Source: Candidatus Babelota bacterium
GTDB lineage: Bacteria > Babelota > Babeliae > Babelales > JABDEC01
Reading direction: 5' to 3'
DNA length: 64,000 bases
Assembly (NCBI GenBank): GCA_013287265.1
Contig: JABDEC010000001.1
Coordinates: 1-64,000, forward strand
The notes under the pieces were generated by a model. It saw nothing but the letters and a program-made list of their open reading frames with translations. It was not told the origin of the DNA and made no database searches. The position numbers and the translations under genes were made by a program. Shown piece after piece: positions 1 to 7,956 of this stretch. The number at the start of each line of letters is the position of its first letter. Positions within the stretch are counted from its first letter, which is position 1.

Positions 1-51
1 TGCTAATGTAGACTTTCCACTAGCTGATGGTCCATCGATTGTAATAATCAT
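1..51 (-). CDS. cmk: Cytidylate kinase, N-terminal fragment (cut by window edge)
   Basis: The 17 visible residues read MIITIDGPSASGKSTLA, a start methionine followed by a P-loop (GPSASGKST). This opening is typical of CMP/dCMP kinase, which phosphorylates CMP in pyrimidine salvage in the cytoplasm. The rest of the gene lies outside the window, so another P-loop kinase is possible. The family call is an inference from a short stretch. Confidence 0.7.
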   Translation of the reverse strand, partial: MIITIDGPSASGKSTLA

Positions 52-93
52 AAATTTCTAATATATTTTAATTACATTTATTAAACGATATGT

Positions 94-180
94 AGATCCC
101 TCGACTTCGCTGCCAACTACGCAACCTGTTCTTCAAAGCTCAAAGAGCGAAGGAAGAACTTCGACGGCCAGGCGAGACGG
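94..180. repeat. Palindromic intergenic repeat between recJ and cmk
   Basis: A GC-richer island in AT-rich DNA. It contains CCCTCGACTTCGCT, the arms GTTCTTC...GAAGAAC and a GCTC..GAGC core. Similar CCTTCGA/GGACGAACG pieces recur at 1934, 6184, 11861, 14144, 57375, 58410 and 63454. It lies just past the recJ stop and ends in a T-run on the plus strand. Confidence 0.6.
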
Positions 181-183
181 TTT

Positions 184-1917
184 TTAATTATTTTTCAAAC
201 CTGCTACATCCAAACCAATTAATTCAGTATTTATTTTACCATTCCAATGATTTTCAACAACTTCTGCAGCAACATCAAAATGTTCTGCATCTTGTATTAA
301 AAATTTATCAAATAAATCAGGGCGGTTAAAAAATATTAATGGTTTAATTACACCGTCTGAAAAAATATGACATTTTACATGTGCATCTCTCATCAGTTGA
401 GGTTTTTGAACCTGCACAACATTTTTAATATAAAAAGATGGTTTATGGTTTTGATGACCAAATGGTTCGAGAAATTCTAAATCTGAAATAAATTTTCCAT
501 TCAAATCAGAAAGTTGTATTTGTGCATCCAGTGTAATTTTTTTCTTTAAATCAAAATCAGTAACTTTGAAATTAACTAATTCTTCTAATTTACTCTTCAA
601 GCTAGACAAATTATCGACTGATAAAGAAAGTCCTGCAGCTTGTGAATGTCCGCCAAATTTTTCAATTAAATCTTTGCATTCATTTAATGCATCAAAAATA
701 TTGAATGCCGAAATTGATCTGCATGAACCTTTTGCAATTCCATCTTTAGTTAAATGAAATAATAATGTCGGTCTTTGAAATTCTGCAACTAATCTTGATG
801 CAACAAGTCCGATAACTCCACTTGGCCATTTATCACTTGCTGCTAAAATAATTTTTTCTTTTTCTAGATTGATCCTATTAGATTTAATTTCAGCAATAAC
901 ATCTAAAAAAATTGATTTTTCAATATCTTTGCGTGCTTGATTCAATTCAAAAAGAACTTTACCGATATGTTCAATTTCTTTTTCATCAGAACCTATAAGA
1001 AATTTTACGCCGTCACGTGGATCCTGTAATCTTCCTAACGCATTAATTTGTGGTGCAATGCTGAATCCTATATCAGAAGCTGAAATTTTTGGCTTAGAAA
1101 TTTTTCCATTTAATTTTAAAAATTTTAAAGAAATACTTTCAAATTTATTAATATGATTTAATCCTTGCCTTACCCAGAACCTATTTTCTCCGGTTAATGG
1201 CACAACATCCGCAACAGTTCCAAGCAAAAGCAATTCATAAACTTTTGAAGGCAAAGGTTTTTTTAATTTTTCGTATAATAATGAAATAAATTTATAAGTT
1301 ACTCCAACTCCTGCTAGATATTTGTAAGGATAATTACAATCATCCTGATTTGGGTCCACAACTGCAAAGGCATCAGGAATTTTATTATGTGGTCTATGAT
1401 GATCTGTAATAATTAAATCGATTAAATGTTCTTTAGCTTTTTTTGCAGGCTCAAATGCAGTAATTCCATTATCAACCGTAATAATCACTTTATAATTATT
1501 ACTAGCAGCACGTTCTACAATTTTTTCAGAAATTCCATAACCATCACGCTTGCGATTTGGCAAAAAAAAGTTAACTTTTGCGCCAATTGTTGGTAAACAT
1601 AACATCATCATTGCAGATGAAGTAATGCCATCAACATCGTAATCACCAAAAACTAAAATTTTTTCCTGATCTTTGATTGCTTTAATTACCCTCTCAACGG
1701 CTTTATCAAGATCTTTCATTAAAGTGGGATGAGTTACATCTTTTTCAAATGAACTAAACAAATATGAATTAATTTGCTCTTTAGTTGAAAATCCGCGTGA
1801 AACTAAAAATTGGCAAATTGGTAAAGATAAATTATAAGATTTAGCAATTTCCAAAACAGTTTGTTGATCATGTTCTGGCAACAACCATAAATATTTTTCA
1901 CCTTGGATTGTATTCAT
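184..1917 (-). CDS. recJ: Single-stranded-DNA-specific exonuclease RecJ
   Basis: A 577-residue DHH-family phosphoesterase that degrades ssDNA 5' to 3' in recombination and mismatch or base-excision repair. Visible motifs are DYDVDG (residues 92-97), TVDNG (147-151), the family DHH (172-174) and GTVADVVP (233-240). A DHHA1-type GGHSQAAG follows in the second half. Length matches the bacterial RecJ family. It lies upstream of cmk on the same strand, separated by a repeat. Metal-binding Asp and His residues are intact, so it should be active. Confidence 0.95.
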   Translation of the reverse strand: MNTIQGEKYLWLLPEHDQQTVLEIAKSYNLSLPICQFLVSRGFSTKEQINSYLFSSFEKDVTHPTLMKDLDKAVERVIKAIKDQEKILVFGDYDVDGITSSAMMMLCLPTIGAKVNFFLPNRKRDGYGISEKIVERAASNNYKVIITVDNGITAFEPAKKAKEHLIDLIITDHHRPHNKIPDAFAVVDPNQDDCNYPYKYLAGVGVTYKFISLLYEKLKKPLPSKVYELLLLGTVADVVPLTGENRFWVRQGLNHINKFESISLKFLKLNGKISKPKISASDIGFSIAPQINALGRLQDPRDGVKFLIGSDEKEIEHIGKVLFELNQARKDIEKSIFLDVIAEIKSNRINLEKEKIILAASDKWPSGVIGLVASRLVAEFQRPTLLFHLTKDGIAKGSCRSISAFNIFDALNECKDLIEKFGGHSQAAGLSLSVDNLSSLKSKLEELVNFKVTDFDLKKKITLDAQIQLSDLNGKFISDLEFLEPFGHQNHKPSFYIKNVVQVQKPQLMRDAHVKCHIFSDGVIKPLIFFNRPDLFDKFLIQDAEHFDVAAEVVENHWNGKINTELIGLDVAGLKNN

Positions 1918-1933
1918 AAATAATTATCGACTG

Positions 1934-1977
1934 ATCCTTCGATATGTTTTGCATTAGCAAAACACTCGGGACGAACG
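1934..1977. repeat. Dispersed palindromic repeat (CCTTCGATA...GGGACGAACG)
   Basis: Located between recJ and the DJ-1-like gene. It has the shared edges CCTTCGATA and CTCGGGACGAACG, and a perfect 7-bp stem GTTTTGC/GCAAAAC with loop ATTA. The copy at 57375 carries almost the same core. Confidence 0.7.
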
Positions 1978-1984
1978 AATTTGG

Positions 1985-2548
1985 TTAATATGGTGGCGAA
2001 TAAGGTTTATCAATTTTTGTTCTATACAATGTTTTTAAAATTGCTTCGCCAAACTCCTGAGCATTATTTGGCCCTGCTGCAGTTATAATATTTCTATCAA
2101 CCACAACACTTTCAGCAATATATTTTGCGCCACAATCTTTTAAAATTCCTTTTAATTGATTGTCCTCATCCCAACCTGTCACACGATATCCTTCAAGAAC
2201 ATCTGCATTTGCTAAAATCCGGGTTGAGATACAAATTGCGCCATAAATTTTGTTCGGTTCTCTATCAATTTCATGAATTATTCTATAAGTTCTTTGGTTA
2301 TCAAGATGTTCCATTGTGCCAGAACCGCCAATTATAAAAATACCATCAAAATCTTCAGCTTTTACATCTTCTAAAATTAAATCTACTTTTACAGATGAAC
2401 CATCAGAAGAAATTGCATTTCCTGATTTATCACGCGCATCACTTGCTGTCAAAACTTTAATATCCTCATCTTGCAAAATTTGTCTTGGTATTGCATATTC
2501 AATCGGTTGAAAACCTTTGCTTGCAATAATTAATAGAACTTTCTTCAT
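1985..2548 (-). CDS. DJ-1/PfpI-family protein
   Basis: A 187-residue single-domain protein of the DJ-1/ThiJ/PfpI superfamily. Glu17 (in FQPIEY) and Cys106 (in GAICIS) sit where DJ-1 has its conserved Glu and reactive Cys. IIGGSG near residue 72 is the family glycine loop. Members act as glyoxalases, deglycases, chaperones or stress proteins, and the exact activity cannot be read here. It follows lysS after a 21-bp gap on the same strand, so they may be co-transcribed. Confidence 0.8.
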   Translation of the reverse strand: MKKVLLIIASKGFQPIEYAIPRQILQDEDIKVLTASDARDKSGNAISSDGSSVKVDLILEDVKAEDFDGIFIIGGSGTMEHLDNQRTYRIIHEIDREPNKIYGAICISTRILANADVLEGYRVTGWDEDNQLKGILKDCGAKYIAESVVVDRNIITAAGPNNAQEFGEAILKTLYRTKIDKPYSPPY

Positions 2549-2569
2549 CTTTTCTCCAATTTTAAAAAT

Positions 2570-4066
2570 TTATTTCTTTTTTAATGTCGGAAATAAAATC
2601 ACATCTTTAATTGATGTTGTATCAGTCAATAGCATTACAAGACGATCAATCCCAATTCCAACTCCGGCCGTTGGTGGTAAAGCATATTCAAGCGCTAAAA
2701 CATAATCAGCATCATAAAAATGAGCTTCAACATCGCCAGATTCTTTTGCCTCAGCTTGCGCTCTAAATCTTTCAGCTTGATCAAATGGATCATTCAACTC
2801 ATTAAACCCGTTACTAATTTCAATTCCACCAATATAAAGTTCAAAACGTGCTGCAATGTTTGGGTTTTGTGGATCACGTTTTGCAAGCGGAGAAATCTCG
2901 ATCGGGAAATCTGTTACAAATGTTGGATTAATTAATTTTGATTCTACAAAATGCTCAAACAATGAATAAATTTTTTCTGCGATTGACGCATTTTTTTTAT
3001 CAAATTTTACATTTAATTTTTTTAAAGTTTTATCAATATTTTTTTCTGCAATATCATCTTCAGCTAAACTTGCATATTTTAAAACTGAATTTTTAATACT
3101 AATTCTTTCAAACGATTTTTCAAAATCAATCGTATTTGTGCCAAATTTTAATTTTAAATTATTACAAGTTTCATTAATTGTTTTTTTCAACATTTGTTCA
3201 ACAAAATCCATTGCAAAATTATAATCTTTATATGCCATGTAAAATTCAAGCATTGTAAATTCAGGATTGTGCCTTGTTGAAATTCCTTCATTTCTGAAAT
3301 TTCTGTTAATCTCAAAAACTTTTTCAAATCCGCCAGCTACCAATCTTTTTAAATACAACTCCGGAGCAATTCTTAAATAAAAATCACTGTCTAATGCATT
3401 ATGATGTGTAATGAAAGGTCTTGCAGCAGCACCACCAGGAATTGGTTGCAACATTGGAGTTTCAACTTCAATAAAACCTTGATTTTCCAAATAACTTCTT
3501 ATTGAAGAAATTATTTTAGAACGATTTTTAAATTTTTCTCTTGATTGTTCATTTACAATTAAATCCAGATAACGTTGACGGTATCTAACTTCAACATCTT
3601 CAAGACCATGGAATTTATCAGCTAAAGGATGCAAACATTTACTTAGAAGTTCAAAACTTTCAACTTTTAAAGTAACTTCTCCAGCTTTAGTTTTAAAGAC
3701 TGTTCCTTTGATCCAAAGAATATCGCCGATATCAATAAATTTTTTTAAAAACTCAAATTTTTGATCACCTAAAATATCTTGCTTAAAATAGACCTGAATT
3801 TTTCCAAATTCATCTTGAATATTTGCAAAAGCCGTTTTTCCATGCCAACGAATTGACATCATTCTTCCGGCAATTATATATTCTTTACCTTCAAGTGAAT
3901 CTATATATTCTTTTAATATTTGTTCGGTATTGTTTTCAATTTCTTTTGATTGTGGCCAAGGTTCAATTCCTAGCGCACGCATTTCATCAACTTTTTTTAC
4001 TCTAATTTGATGTTCTTCTGAAGGGTGATAAGTTTCTGTATGAACTTTTAAATTATTTTCTTCCAT
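2570..4066 (-). CDS. lysS: Lysyl-tRNA synthetase, class II
   Basis: A 498-residue class II enzyme that charges tRNA-Lys. An N-terminal OB-fold anticodon-binding region precedes the catalytic core. Class II motif 2 appears as FRNEGISTRHNPEFT and motif 3 as GVGIGIDRLVML from about residue 468. Length is normal for bacterial LysS. It is divergently arranged with the small secreted gene at 4176. No fusion or damage is visible. Confidence 0.96.
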   Translation of the reverse strand: MEENNLKVHTETYHPSEEHQIRVKKVDEMRALGIEPWPQSKEIENNTEQILKEYIDSLEGKEYIIAGRMMSIRWHGKTAFANIQDEFGKIQVYFKQDILGDQKFEFLKKFIDIGDILWIKGTVFKTKAGEVTLKVESFELLSKCLHPLADKFHGLEDVEVRYRQRYLDLIVNEQSREKFKNRSKIISSIRSYLENQGFIEVETPMLQPIPGGAAARPFITHHNALDSDFYLRIAPELYLKRLVAGGFEKVFEINRNFRNEGISTRHNPEFTMLEFYMAYKDYNFAMDFVEQMLKKTINETCNNLKLKFGTNTIDFEKSFERISIKNSVLKYASLAEDDIAEKNIDKTLKKLNVKFDKKNASIAEKIYSLFEHFVESKLINPTFVTDFPIEISPLAKRDPQNPNIAARFELYIGGIEISNGFNELNDPFDQAERFRAQAEAKESGDVEAHFYDADYVLALEYALPPTAGVGIGIDRLVMLLTDTTSIKDVILFPTLKKK

Positions 4067-4126
4067 TTTAAGCCTTAAATTTAGTTTTTTAATAATTATA
4101 AACTAAATTTTAATATTGCAAAACTA

Positions 4127-4156
4127 TTGATTTTATCGATACTTTTACTTTATATT
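4127..4156 (+). promoter_or_regulatory. Predicted promoter of secreted gene at 4176
   Basis: TTGATT, 18 bases, TATATT, about 20 bases before the start codon. It matches the 18-base-spacer layout found before many secreted genes in this window. Predicted by eye only. Confidence 0.5.
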
Positions 4157-4175
4157 TATATTAAATGGAGATTAT

Positions 4176-4586
4176 ATGAAGAAATTCAAAATTATTGGTT
4201 TATTACTATTTATTACCTTTTCAGTTAATTCGCAAAATACACCTGAGATTCATTTTGTAAATAATACACCCTTAAAAAATTTATATATAAAATGGAATAA
4301 TGGAGATGAAGCAAAATTAGAGGAAACAATTAAATTACCTGAAAATGCCAATACTTTTCAAATTATTTGCGATCCCATGAGAGATTGCAATACTCCGTCA
4401 TCATATTCAATGTTTGAACCCACAAAATCAAATACTGAGGTAATTCAGCCAGAAAAAATTTATTTTATCAATTGCCAAACATTTAATTGCCAATGTGTTG
4501 GTGATGCATGCAGACAAGAAATATTTATAAGTGGTAAATCAATGAATGATTCCCTAAGAATGGGTAGAATGTTACCTACATTTTAA
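4176..4586 (+). CDS. Small secreted protein of unknown function
   Basis: 136 residues with a Sec-type signal peptide (Lys-rich start, hydrophobic core, probable cut near residue 19). The mature part opens with IHFVNNTPLKNLYIKW, resembling the I-x-N-x-T start of the secreted domains at 18974, 19397, 20198 and 16182. The second half has several cysteines (CDPMRDC, NCQTFNCQCVGDAC), which suggest disulfides. Its last four codons overlap the 3' end of sodA, which converges on it. It has its own predicted promoter. Function is not recognised. Confidence 0.75.
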   Translation: MKKFKIIGLLLFITFSVNSQNTPEIHFVNNTPLKNLYIKWNNGDEAKLEETIKLPENANTFQIICDPMRDCNTPSSYSMFEPTKSNTEVIQPEKIYFINCQTFNCQCVGDACRQEIFISGKSMNDSLRMGRMLPTF

Positions 4587-5190
4587 AATTTTCTTCAATT
4601 TGTTCCCAATTGACGACATTCCACCATGCATTAATATAATCCACTCTTTTATTTGTATATTTTAAATAATATGCATGTTCCCAAACGTCTAATCCAAAAA
4701 TAGGTTTTTTATGTTCTGAAAGCGGATTATCCTGATTCGGCATTGAAATTATTTCCAAATCTCCAGACTTATTAAAAACAAGCCATGCCCAACCACTTCC
4801 AAATACTTTTTTTGCTGCAATGTTAAATTGTTCCCTGAATTTTTCAAAGCTTTCAAATCTTTTATTTATTGCTTCACCAATTTTTCCTTTAGGAGAGCCA
4901 CCACCATTTTTTTTCATAATCTTCCAGAACATTGAATGATTATAATGTCCACCCGCATTATTTTTTATTGCATTTTTTAAATCTGTATTTGAAATTTGAT
5001 TCAAATCTTTTAATAAATCCTGTAAACTTTTTTTTTGCAATTCAATTTGATTTTCTAAAGCTGTATTTAAATTATCTACATACGCCTTATGATGTCCATT
5101 ATGATGAATTTCCATTGTTAATGTATCAATAAAAGGTTCAAGTGCATCAGCAGAATAAGGCAATGGAGGTAAAGAATATTTATATTTCAC
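4576..5190 (-). CDS. sodA: Superoxide dismutase (Fe/Mn family, Mn-like)
   Basis: A 204-residue full-length enzyme that converts superoxide to H2O2 and O2. Metal ligands are visible in IHHNGHHKAYV, GGHYNHSMFW and DVWEHAYY. The GGH motif before the second His ligand, and the Gln in PNQDNPL, follow the Mn-type pattern rather than the Fe-type, although cambialistic use cannot be excluded. No signal peptide, so it is cytoplasmic. It lies 10 bp downstream of the FtsB-like gene and probably shares its transcript. Confidence 0.93.
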   Translation of the reverse strand: MKYKYSLPPLPYSADALEPFIDTLTMEIHHNGHHKAYVDNLNTALENQIELQKKSLQDLLKDLNQISNTDLKNAIKNNAGGHYNHSMFWKIMKKNGGGSPKGKIGEAINKRFESFEKFREQFNIAAKKVFGSGWAWLVFNKSGDLEIISMPNQDNPLSEHKKPIFGLDVWEHAYYLKYTNKRVDYINAWWNVVNWEQIEENFKM

Positions 5191-5200
5191 AATAATCTCC

Positions 5201-5485
5201 TTAATTTAATAAATAAATCTGATCACCTTTTTTAGATAATTGTAACTGCTCTCTTGCAACTTTTTCAGAATTAAATGGATCTAAATTCCATTCACTTATT
5301 TTTTTTTCTAAATCTATTATTTCAGATTCAAGAATTTTAATTTCATTTTTCAAATTTAAATTATCTTTTTTTAAAAAAGATAATGAATATATTCCGTTGG
5401 AACCACAAATATAAGTTAATGAAAATATTAAAATTTCAAGACCAAATAAAAATTTAAAAATAAATTTTTTTATATTTTTTTTCAT
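5201..5485 (-). CDS. FtsB/DivIC-like septum formation initiator
   Basis: 94 residues from the ATG at 5485, chosen because GGGAG sits five bases upstream; a TTG four codons earlier is the alternative. One N-terminal membrane helix is followed by a coiled coil rich in Lys, Glu, Leu and Ile. The C-terminal EKVAREQLQL...KGDQIY is typical of FtsB/DivIC proteins, which bridge FtsL and FtsQ in the divisome. FtsB versus DivIC cannot be decided from sequence alone. Confidence 0.75.
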   Translation of the reverse strand: MKKNIKKFIFKFLFGLEILIFSLTYICGSNGIYSLSFLKKDNLNLKNEIKILESEIIDLEKKISEWNLDPFNSEKVAREQLQLSKKGDQIYLLN

Positions 5486-5627
5486 ATCTACTCCCAAATC
5501 AAATATTCATTATAACTTTAAATTTAAAATTTAAAATTATCTAAAATCAGTTGACATGAAAGAAATACTTTCATTGTGTAGAAATTAATCACACAAATCT
5601 TTGATCTTAAAAATAAAAACTAAAAAA

Positions 5628-6059
5628 TTATCTTTTGACGAATTGGAATTTACGACGCGCAGCTTTTTGACCGTATTTTTTACGTTCTTTAACTCTTGAA
5701 TCTACAGTTAAAAGATTATGTTGACGCAAAATAGGTTTAAGATTTTCATACATGCTTACTAATGCTCGGGAAAAACCTAATTTAACAGCATCAGCCTGAG
5801 CAATTTTTCCGCCACCTACTATATTTACTTCAGCATCATACTTTGATGATTCTTCGCAAACTCTAAAAGGCTTAGATGCTTCTAGACGAGATAATTCAGT
5901 ATTGAAATATTTTTCATAAGGAATTCCGTTAATTAACATAACCCCTTTACCACGGCGTAACCAAACTCTAGCAATTGCACTTTTACGACGACCTGTACCA
6001 TAAGAAACAGGTGTTTGATTTGAACTTTGTTTTTTGGTTTCTTTAGTTACTTTAGCCAT
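5628..6059 (-). CDS. rpsI: 30S ribosomal protein S9
   Basis: 143 residues, including GTGRRKSAIARVWL near the N terminus and the hallmark basic C-terminal tail ending KYGQKAARRKFQFVKR, which reaches the P-site tRNA. A roughly 14-residue lysine-rich N-terminal extension is present. Unusually, rpsI is separated from rplM (57870-58298) by about 52 kb, whereas the two normally form one operon. A strong promoter of its own lies at 6103-6130. Confidence 0.97.
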   Translation of the reverse strand: MAKVTKETKKQSSNQTPVSYGTGRRKSAIARVWLRRGKGVMLINGIPYEKYFNTELSRLEASKPFRVCEESSKYDAEVNIVGGGKIAQADAVKLGFSRALVSMYENLKPILRQHNLLTVDSRVKERKKYGQKAARRKFQFVKR

Positions 6060-6102
6060 TTAGTAAAATTCCTTAAAAAATATTATTAAAATGATATTTA
6101 TT

Positions 6103-6130
6103 ATTCTAACTAATCAATAAAAATTGTCAA
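6103..6130 (-). promoter_or_regulatory. Predicted sigma70-type promoter of rpsI
   Basis: On the minus strand: TTGACA (6130-6125), 16 bases, TAGAAT (6108-6103), with the rpsI start about 44 bases downstream. It is close to the canonical consensus and would explain how rpsI is expressed apart from rplM. Confidence 0.6.
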
Positions 6131-6183
6131 AATAAGAAGATTTTTTTGATTAAAATCAATTTTCCCTTTTAAAAGCTGGCCTG

Positions 6184-6273
6184 CCAACCCCTTCGATACG
6201 CACTCACGTGCTACTCAGGATAAACTCCGCCTTGCCTGTCCGCCATAGCTTATAGCGTCGGCGGAGCGAAGGT
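6184..6273. repeat. Nested palindromic repeat next to tRNA-Thr
   Basis: Nested inverted repeats: CCAACCCCTTCG pairs with CGAAGGTTGG, CTCCGCC pairs with GGCGGAG, and a small GCAC-TCAC-GTGC hairpin sits inside. It is GC-rich compared with its surroundings and shares the CTTCGATACG...CTACTCAGGA part with the other dispersed repeats. It abuts the CCA end of the tRNA gene. Confidence 0.65.
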
Positions 6274-6349
6274 TGGAGCCGATGATCGGAGTCGAACCGA
6301 CGGCCTACTGATTACGAATCAGTTGCTCTACCAACTGAGCTACATCGGC
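6274..6349 (-). tRNA. tRNA-Thr (anticodon CGT)
   Basis: A 76-base cloverleaf on the minus strand. The acceptor GCCGATG pairs with CATCGGC, the D-arm is GCTCAGTTGGTAGAGC, the anticodon stem-loop is CTGATTCGTAATCAG with anticodon CGT (reads ACG), and the T-arm contains GGTTCGACTCC. Discriminator T and an encoded CCA complete the 3' end. Confidence 0.95.
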
Positions 6350-6358
6350 ATTTTTAAA

Positions 6359-6712
6359 TCATACCAATGGAGCTTCTAATGCTTCTTGGCAAGGTAAGCA
6401 TCTTTGAGCATTAGGATAATATTTTAATCTTTTTTCAGAAATAGGCTGCCCGCAATCAACACAGATTCCATAAGTTCCATCTTCAATAGCCTTTAAAGCT
6501 TGAAGAATCATGTTATACTCTTCCTGTTCAGTATTTTGATATGATCCTCTTATAGCTTCCATTGTAGAGGATAAAGCTTGATCGCCCAAATCCTGAACTT
6601 GATCATCGGAAACTTTTTCCTGAGATAAGGAAATTAAAGTTTCTTCTAATTCATTTTTTCTCTTTAAAAGTTTTTCTTTAATTTCTTCTAAATATTTTTT
6701 TCTGTCACTCAC
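6359..6712 (-). CDS. DksA/TraR-family zinc-finger protein
   Basis: 117 residues. An N-terminal coiled-coil region is followed by a C4 zinc finger (CVDCGQPISEKRLKYYPNAQ...CLPC), as in DksA/TraR proteins that bind the RNA polymerase secondary channel and modulate stringent-response transcription. It is shorter than E. coli DksA (151) and may be a DksA-like or YteA-like member. It overlaps the end of tadA by 8 bp, implying co-transcription. It ends with TGA, showing TGA is a stop codon in this genome. Confidence 0.85.
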   Translation of the reverse strand: MSDRKKYLEEIKEKLLKRKNELEETLISLSQEKVSDDQVQDLGDQALSSTMEAIRGSYQNTEQEEYNMILQALKAIEDGTYGICVDCGQPISEKRLKYYPNAQRCLPCQEALEAPLV

Positions 6713-7178
6713 TTTTTTCCCTTTTGCTTTTAAAAAATGATTTCAATAAATTCAATGAATTTTGCACACAAATATTTTCACGTATGAGCATAGGGGTTTT
6801 ATATATCTCAAATGTATTATATTTGTCAAGGCTGAAACCAAAAATTTTCGATTTTACTGCAAAAACTACTTTACTTATTCTTGTTAATAAAATTAAATTC
6901 ATGCACATTGCACAAGGTTCTAAAGTTACGTAAATTGTGCAATTATTTAATCTCCAATCATTCATTTTTTTACATGCTTTTTCAATCGCTAAAATCTCTG
7001 CGTGAGCAGCTTGACATTTTCTTTGTTCTGTTAAATTATGAGCTTCGCTTAAAATTGTTTTTCCATCTGGAGCAACTACAATAGCGCCTATAGGGATTTC
7101 ATCTCTTTTGAAGCTTTTTTCAGCCTGTAAAAGTGCTTTTTCCATGAAGAAAATATCTAAATCTTCCCTGATTTTCAA
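6705..7178 (-). CDS. tadA: tRNA-specific adenosine deaminase
   Basis: A 157-residue cytidine/adenosine-deaminase fold with zinc motifs HAEI and PCAMC. It converts A34 of tRNA-Arg(ACG) to inosine. The first start is a TTG; an ATG at 7143 (MEKALLQAEK) is possible, but the residues between (DLDIFFMEKALLQAE) look like the normal TadA N-terminal helix, so the longer form is preferred. It is transcribed with the overlapping DksA-like gene. Confidence 0.9.
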   Translation of the reverse strand: MKIREDLDIFFMEKALLQAEKSFKRDEIPIGAIVVAPDGKTILSEAHNLTEQRKCQAAHAEILAIEKACKKMNDWRLNNCTIYVTLEPCAMCMNLILLTRISKVVFAVKSKIFGFSLDKYNTFEIYKTPMLIRENICVQNSLNLLKSFFKSKREKSE

Positions 7179-7303
7179 TCGAAATCATCATCCTTTCGTA
7201 TTTGTAAAGGATAATAGATTTATTAAATATTACAAGAGTTACTAAATTTTTTATTTAAATTAAAAAAATTGTCTAGTTTGATTAAAATAAAAGTATGTTA
7301 GCG

Positions 7304-7537
7304 CTATTTAATATCTTCAGCCATACATTCACAAAAATATTTTGTTTCCACTCCGGTTTTATTTGAAGAAACTTTAGAATTTAGTATGCAATTTCTTCCC
7401 GAATCTCTTAAACATAATTCTTTACATAAATTACTGGAAATTTGATCATTAAATGTAAATATAATTTTTTCAGGACATTGACCTTGAATTTCCAAAAACA
7501 AAATTGAAAAAACAGAAAAAAATATTAACTTTTTCAT
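7304..7537 (-). CDS. Small Cys-rich secreted protein (CxxxC...CxC)
   Basis: 77 residues with a signal peptide (probable cut after about residue 19, before QCPEK). The mature part carries CKELC and, near the C terminus, CEC. The same CxxxC...CxC spacing pattern occurs in the proteins at 7577, 10497 and 60180. It lies downstream of the broken gene at 7577 on the same strand and probably shares its promoter. Function is unknown; a disulfide-stabilised mini-protein is likely. Confidence 0.7.
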   Translation of the reverse strand: MKKLIFFSVFSILFLEIQGQCPEKIIFTFNDQISSNLCKELCLRDSGRNCILNSKVSSNKTGVETKYFCECMAEDIK

Positions 7538-7576
7538 TTATATACCCCCTTATTTATTAAATAAAATTATGGAAAT

Positions 7577-7783
7577 TTAATTATTGCATCCACAAGCGGG
7601 ACCATATCCACAAGCTGGTGATCTAAGTATCCAATTTCCATACCAGCCACCCCGACCTCGACAAACTAGCGGACAATGACGTCTTGCATGTTCATGATCT
7701 TGAATAATACCCGCACAACGATCACGCGATAGCAAATTTCAACTTATTAAACTTAAAATAGATAAGATCAAAACTTTCTTCAT
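7577..7783 (-). pseudogene. Broken Cys-rich secreted lectin-like protein (in-frame TGA)
   Basis: Reading from ATG 7783 gives MKKVLILSILSLIS, then TGA at codon 15, then 53 more residues in the same frame to TAA. The second part contains CPLVCRGRGGWYGNW and CGC, clearly similar to the intact protein at 11102 (CYKACQNFGGWNGKW). A very good ribosome site (AAAGGAGG) and a promoter remain, so the loss looks recent. Alternatives are a sequencing error or readthrough. The C-P-x-V-C...GGW-x-G-x-W...CGC pattern recalls mannan-binding (MVL-type) domains. Confidence 0.65.
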
Positions 7784-7803
7784 AATTTCCTCCTTTAATT
7801 TAA

Positions 7804-7833
7804 ATAATACCAAGACCAGATCAATAAAAACAA
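7804..7833 (-). promoter_or_regulatory. Predicted promoter of the 7577/7304 secreted genes
   Basis: Minus strand: TTGTTT (7833-7828), 18 bases, TATTAT (7809-7804). It matches the shared promoter layout of the secreted genes. Confidence 0.5.
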
Positions 7834-7956
7834 GTGTTGGTTTTTACAAAATAAACAAAGGTCCAAATTGCCAAATTTATTGATTTGATTATACTTCAAT
7901 AATAAGTAGTAATGATTCAAAAATTAAAGCTTAAATAAGCTTTTTCAAAGGAAACA

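Noticed and set aside
5555-5575. Hairpin ATGAAAG...CTTTCAT downstream of rpsI as a terminator
   Set aside because: The stem is short and AT-rich and no T-run follows closely; not strong enough to list.
7739-7741. TGA recoding as Trp or selenocysteine to explain the 7577 gene
   Set aside because: TGA ends dksA, the 10806 gene and the 62997 gene at sensible places, and no SECIS-like hairpin follows. Mutation or sequencing error is simpler.
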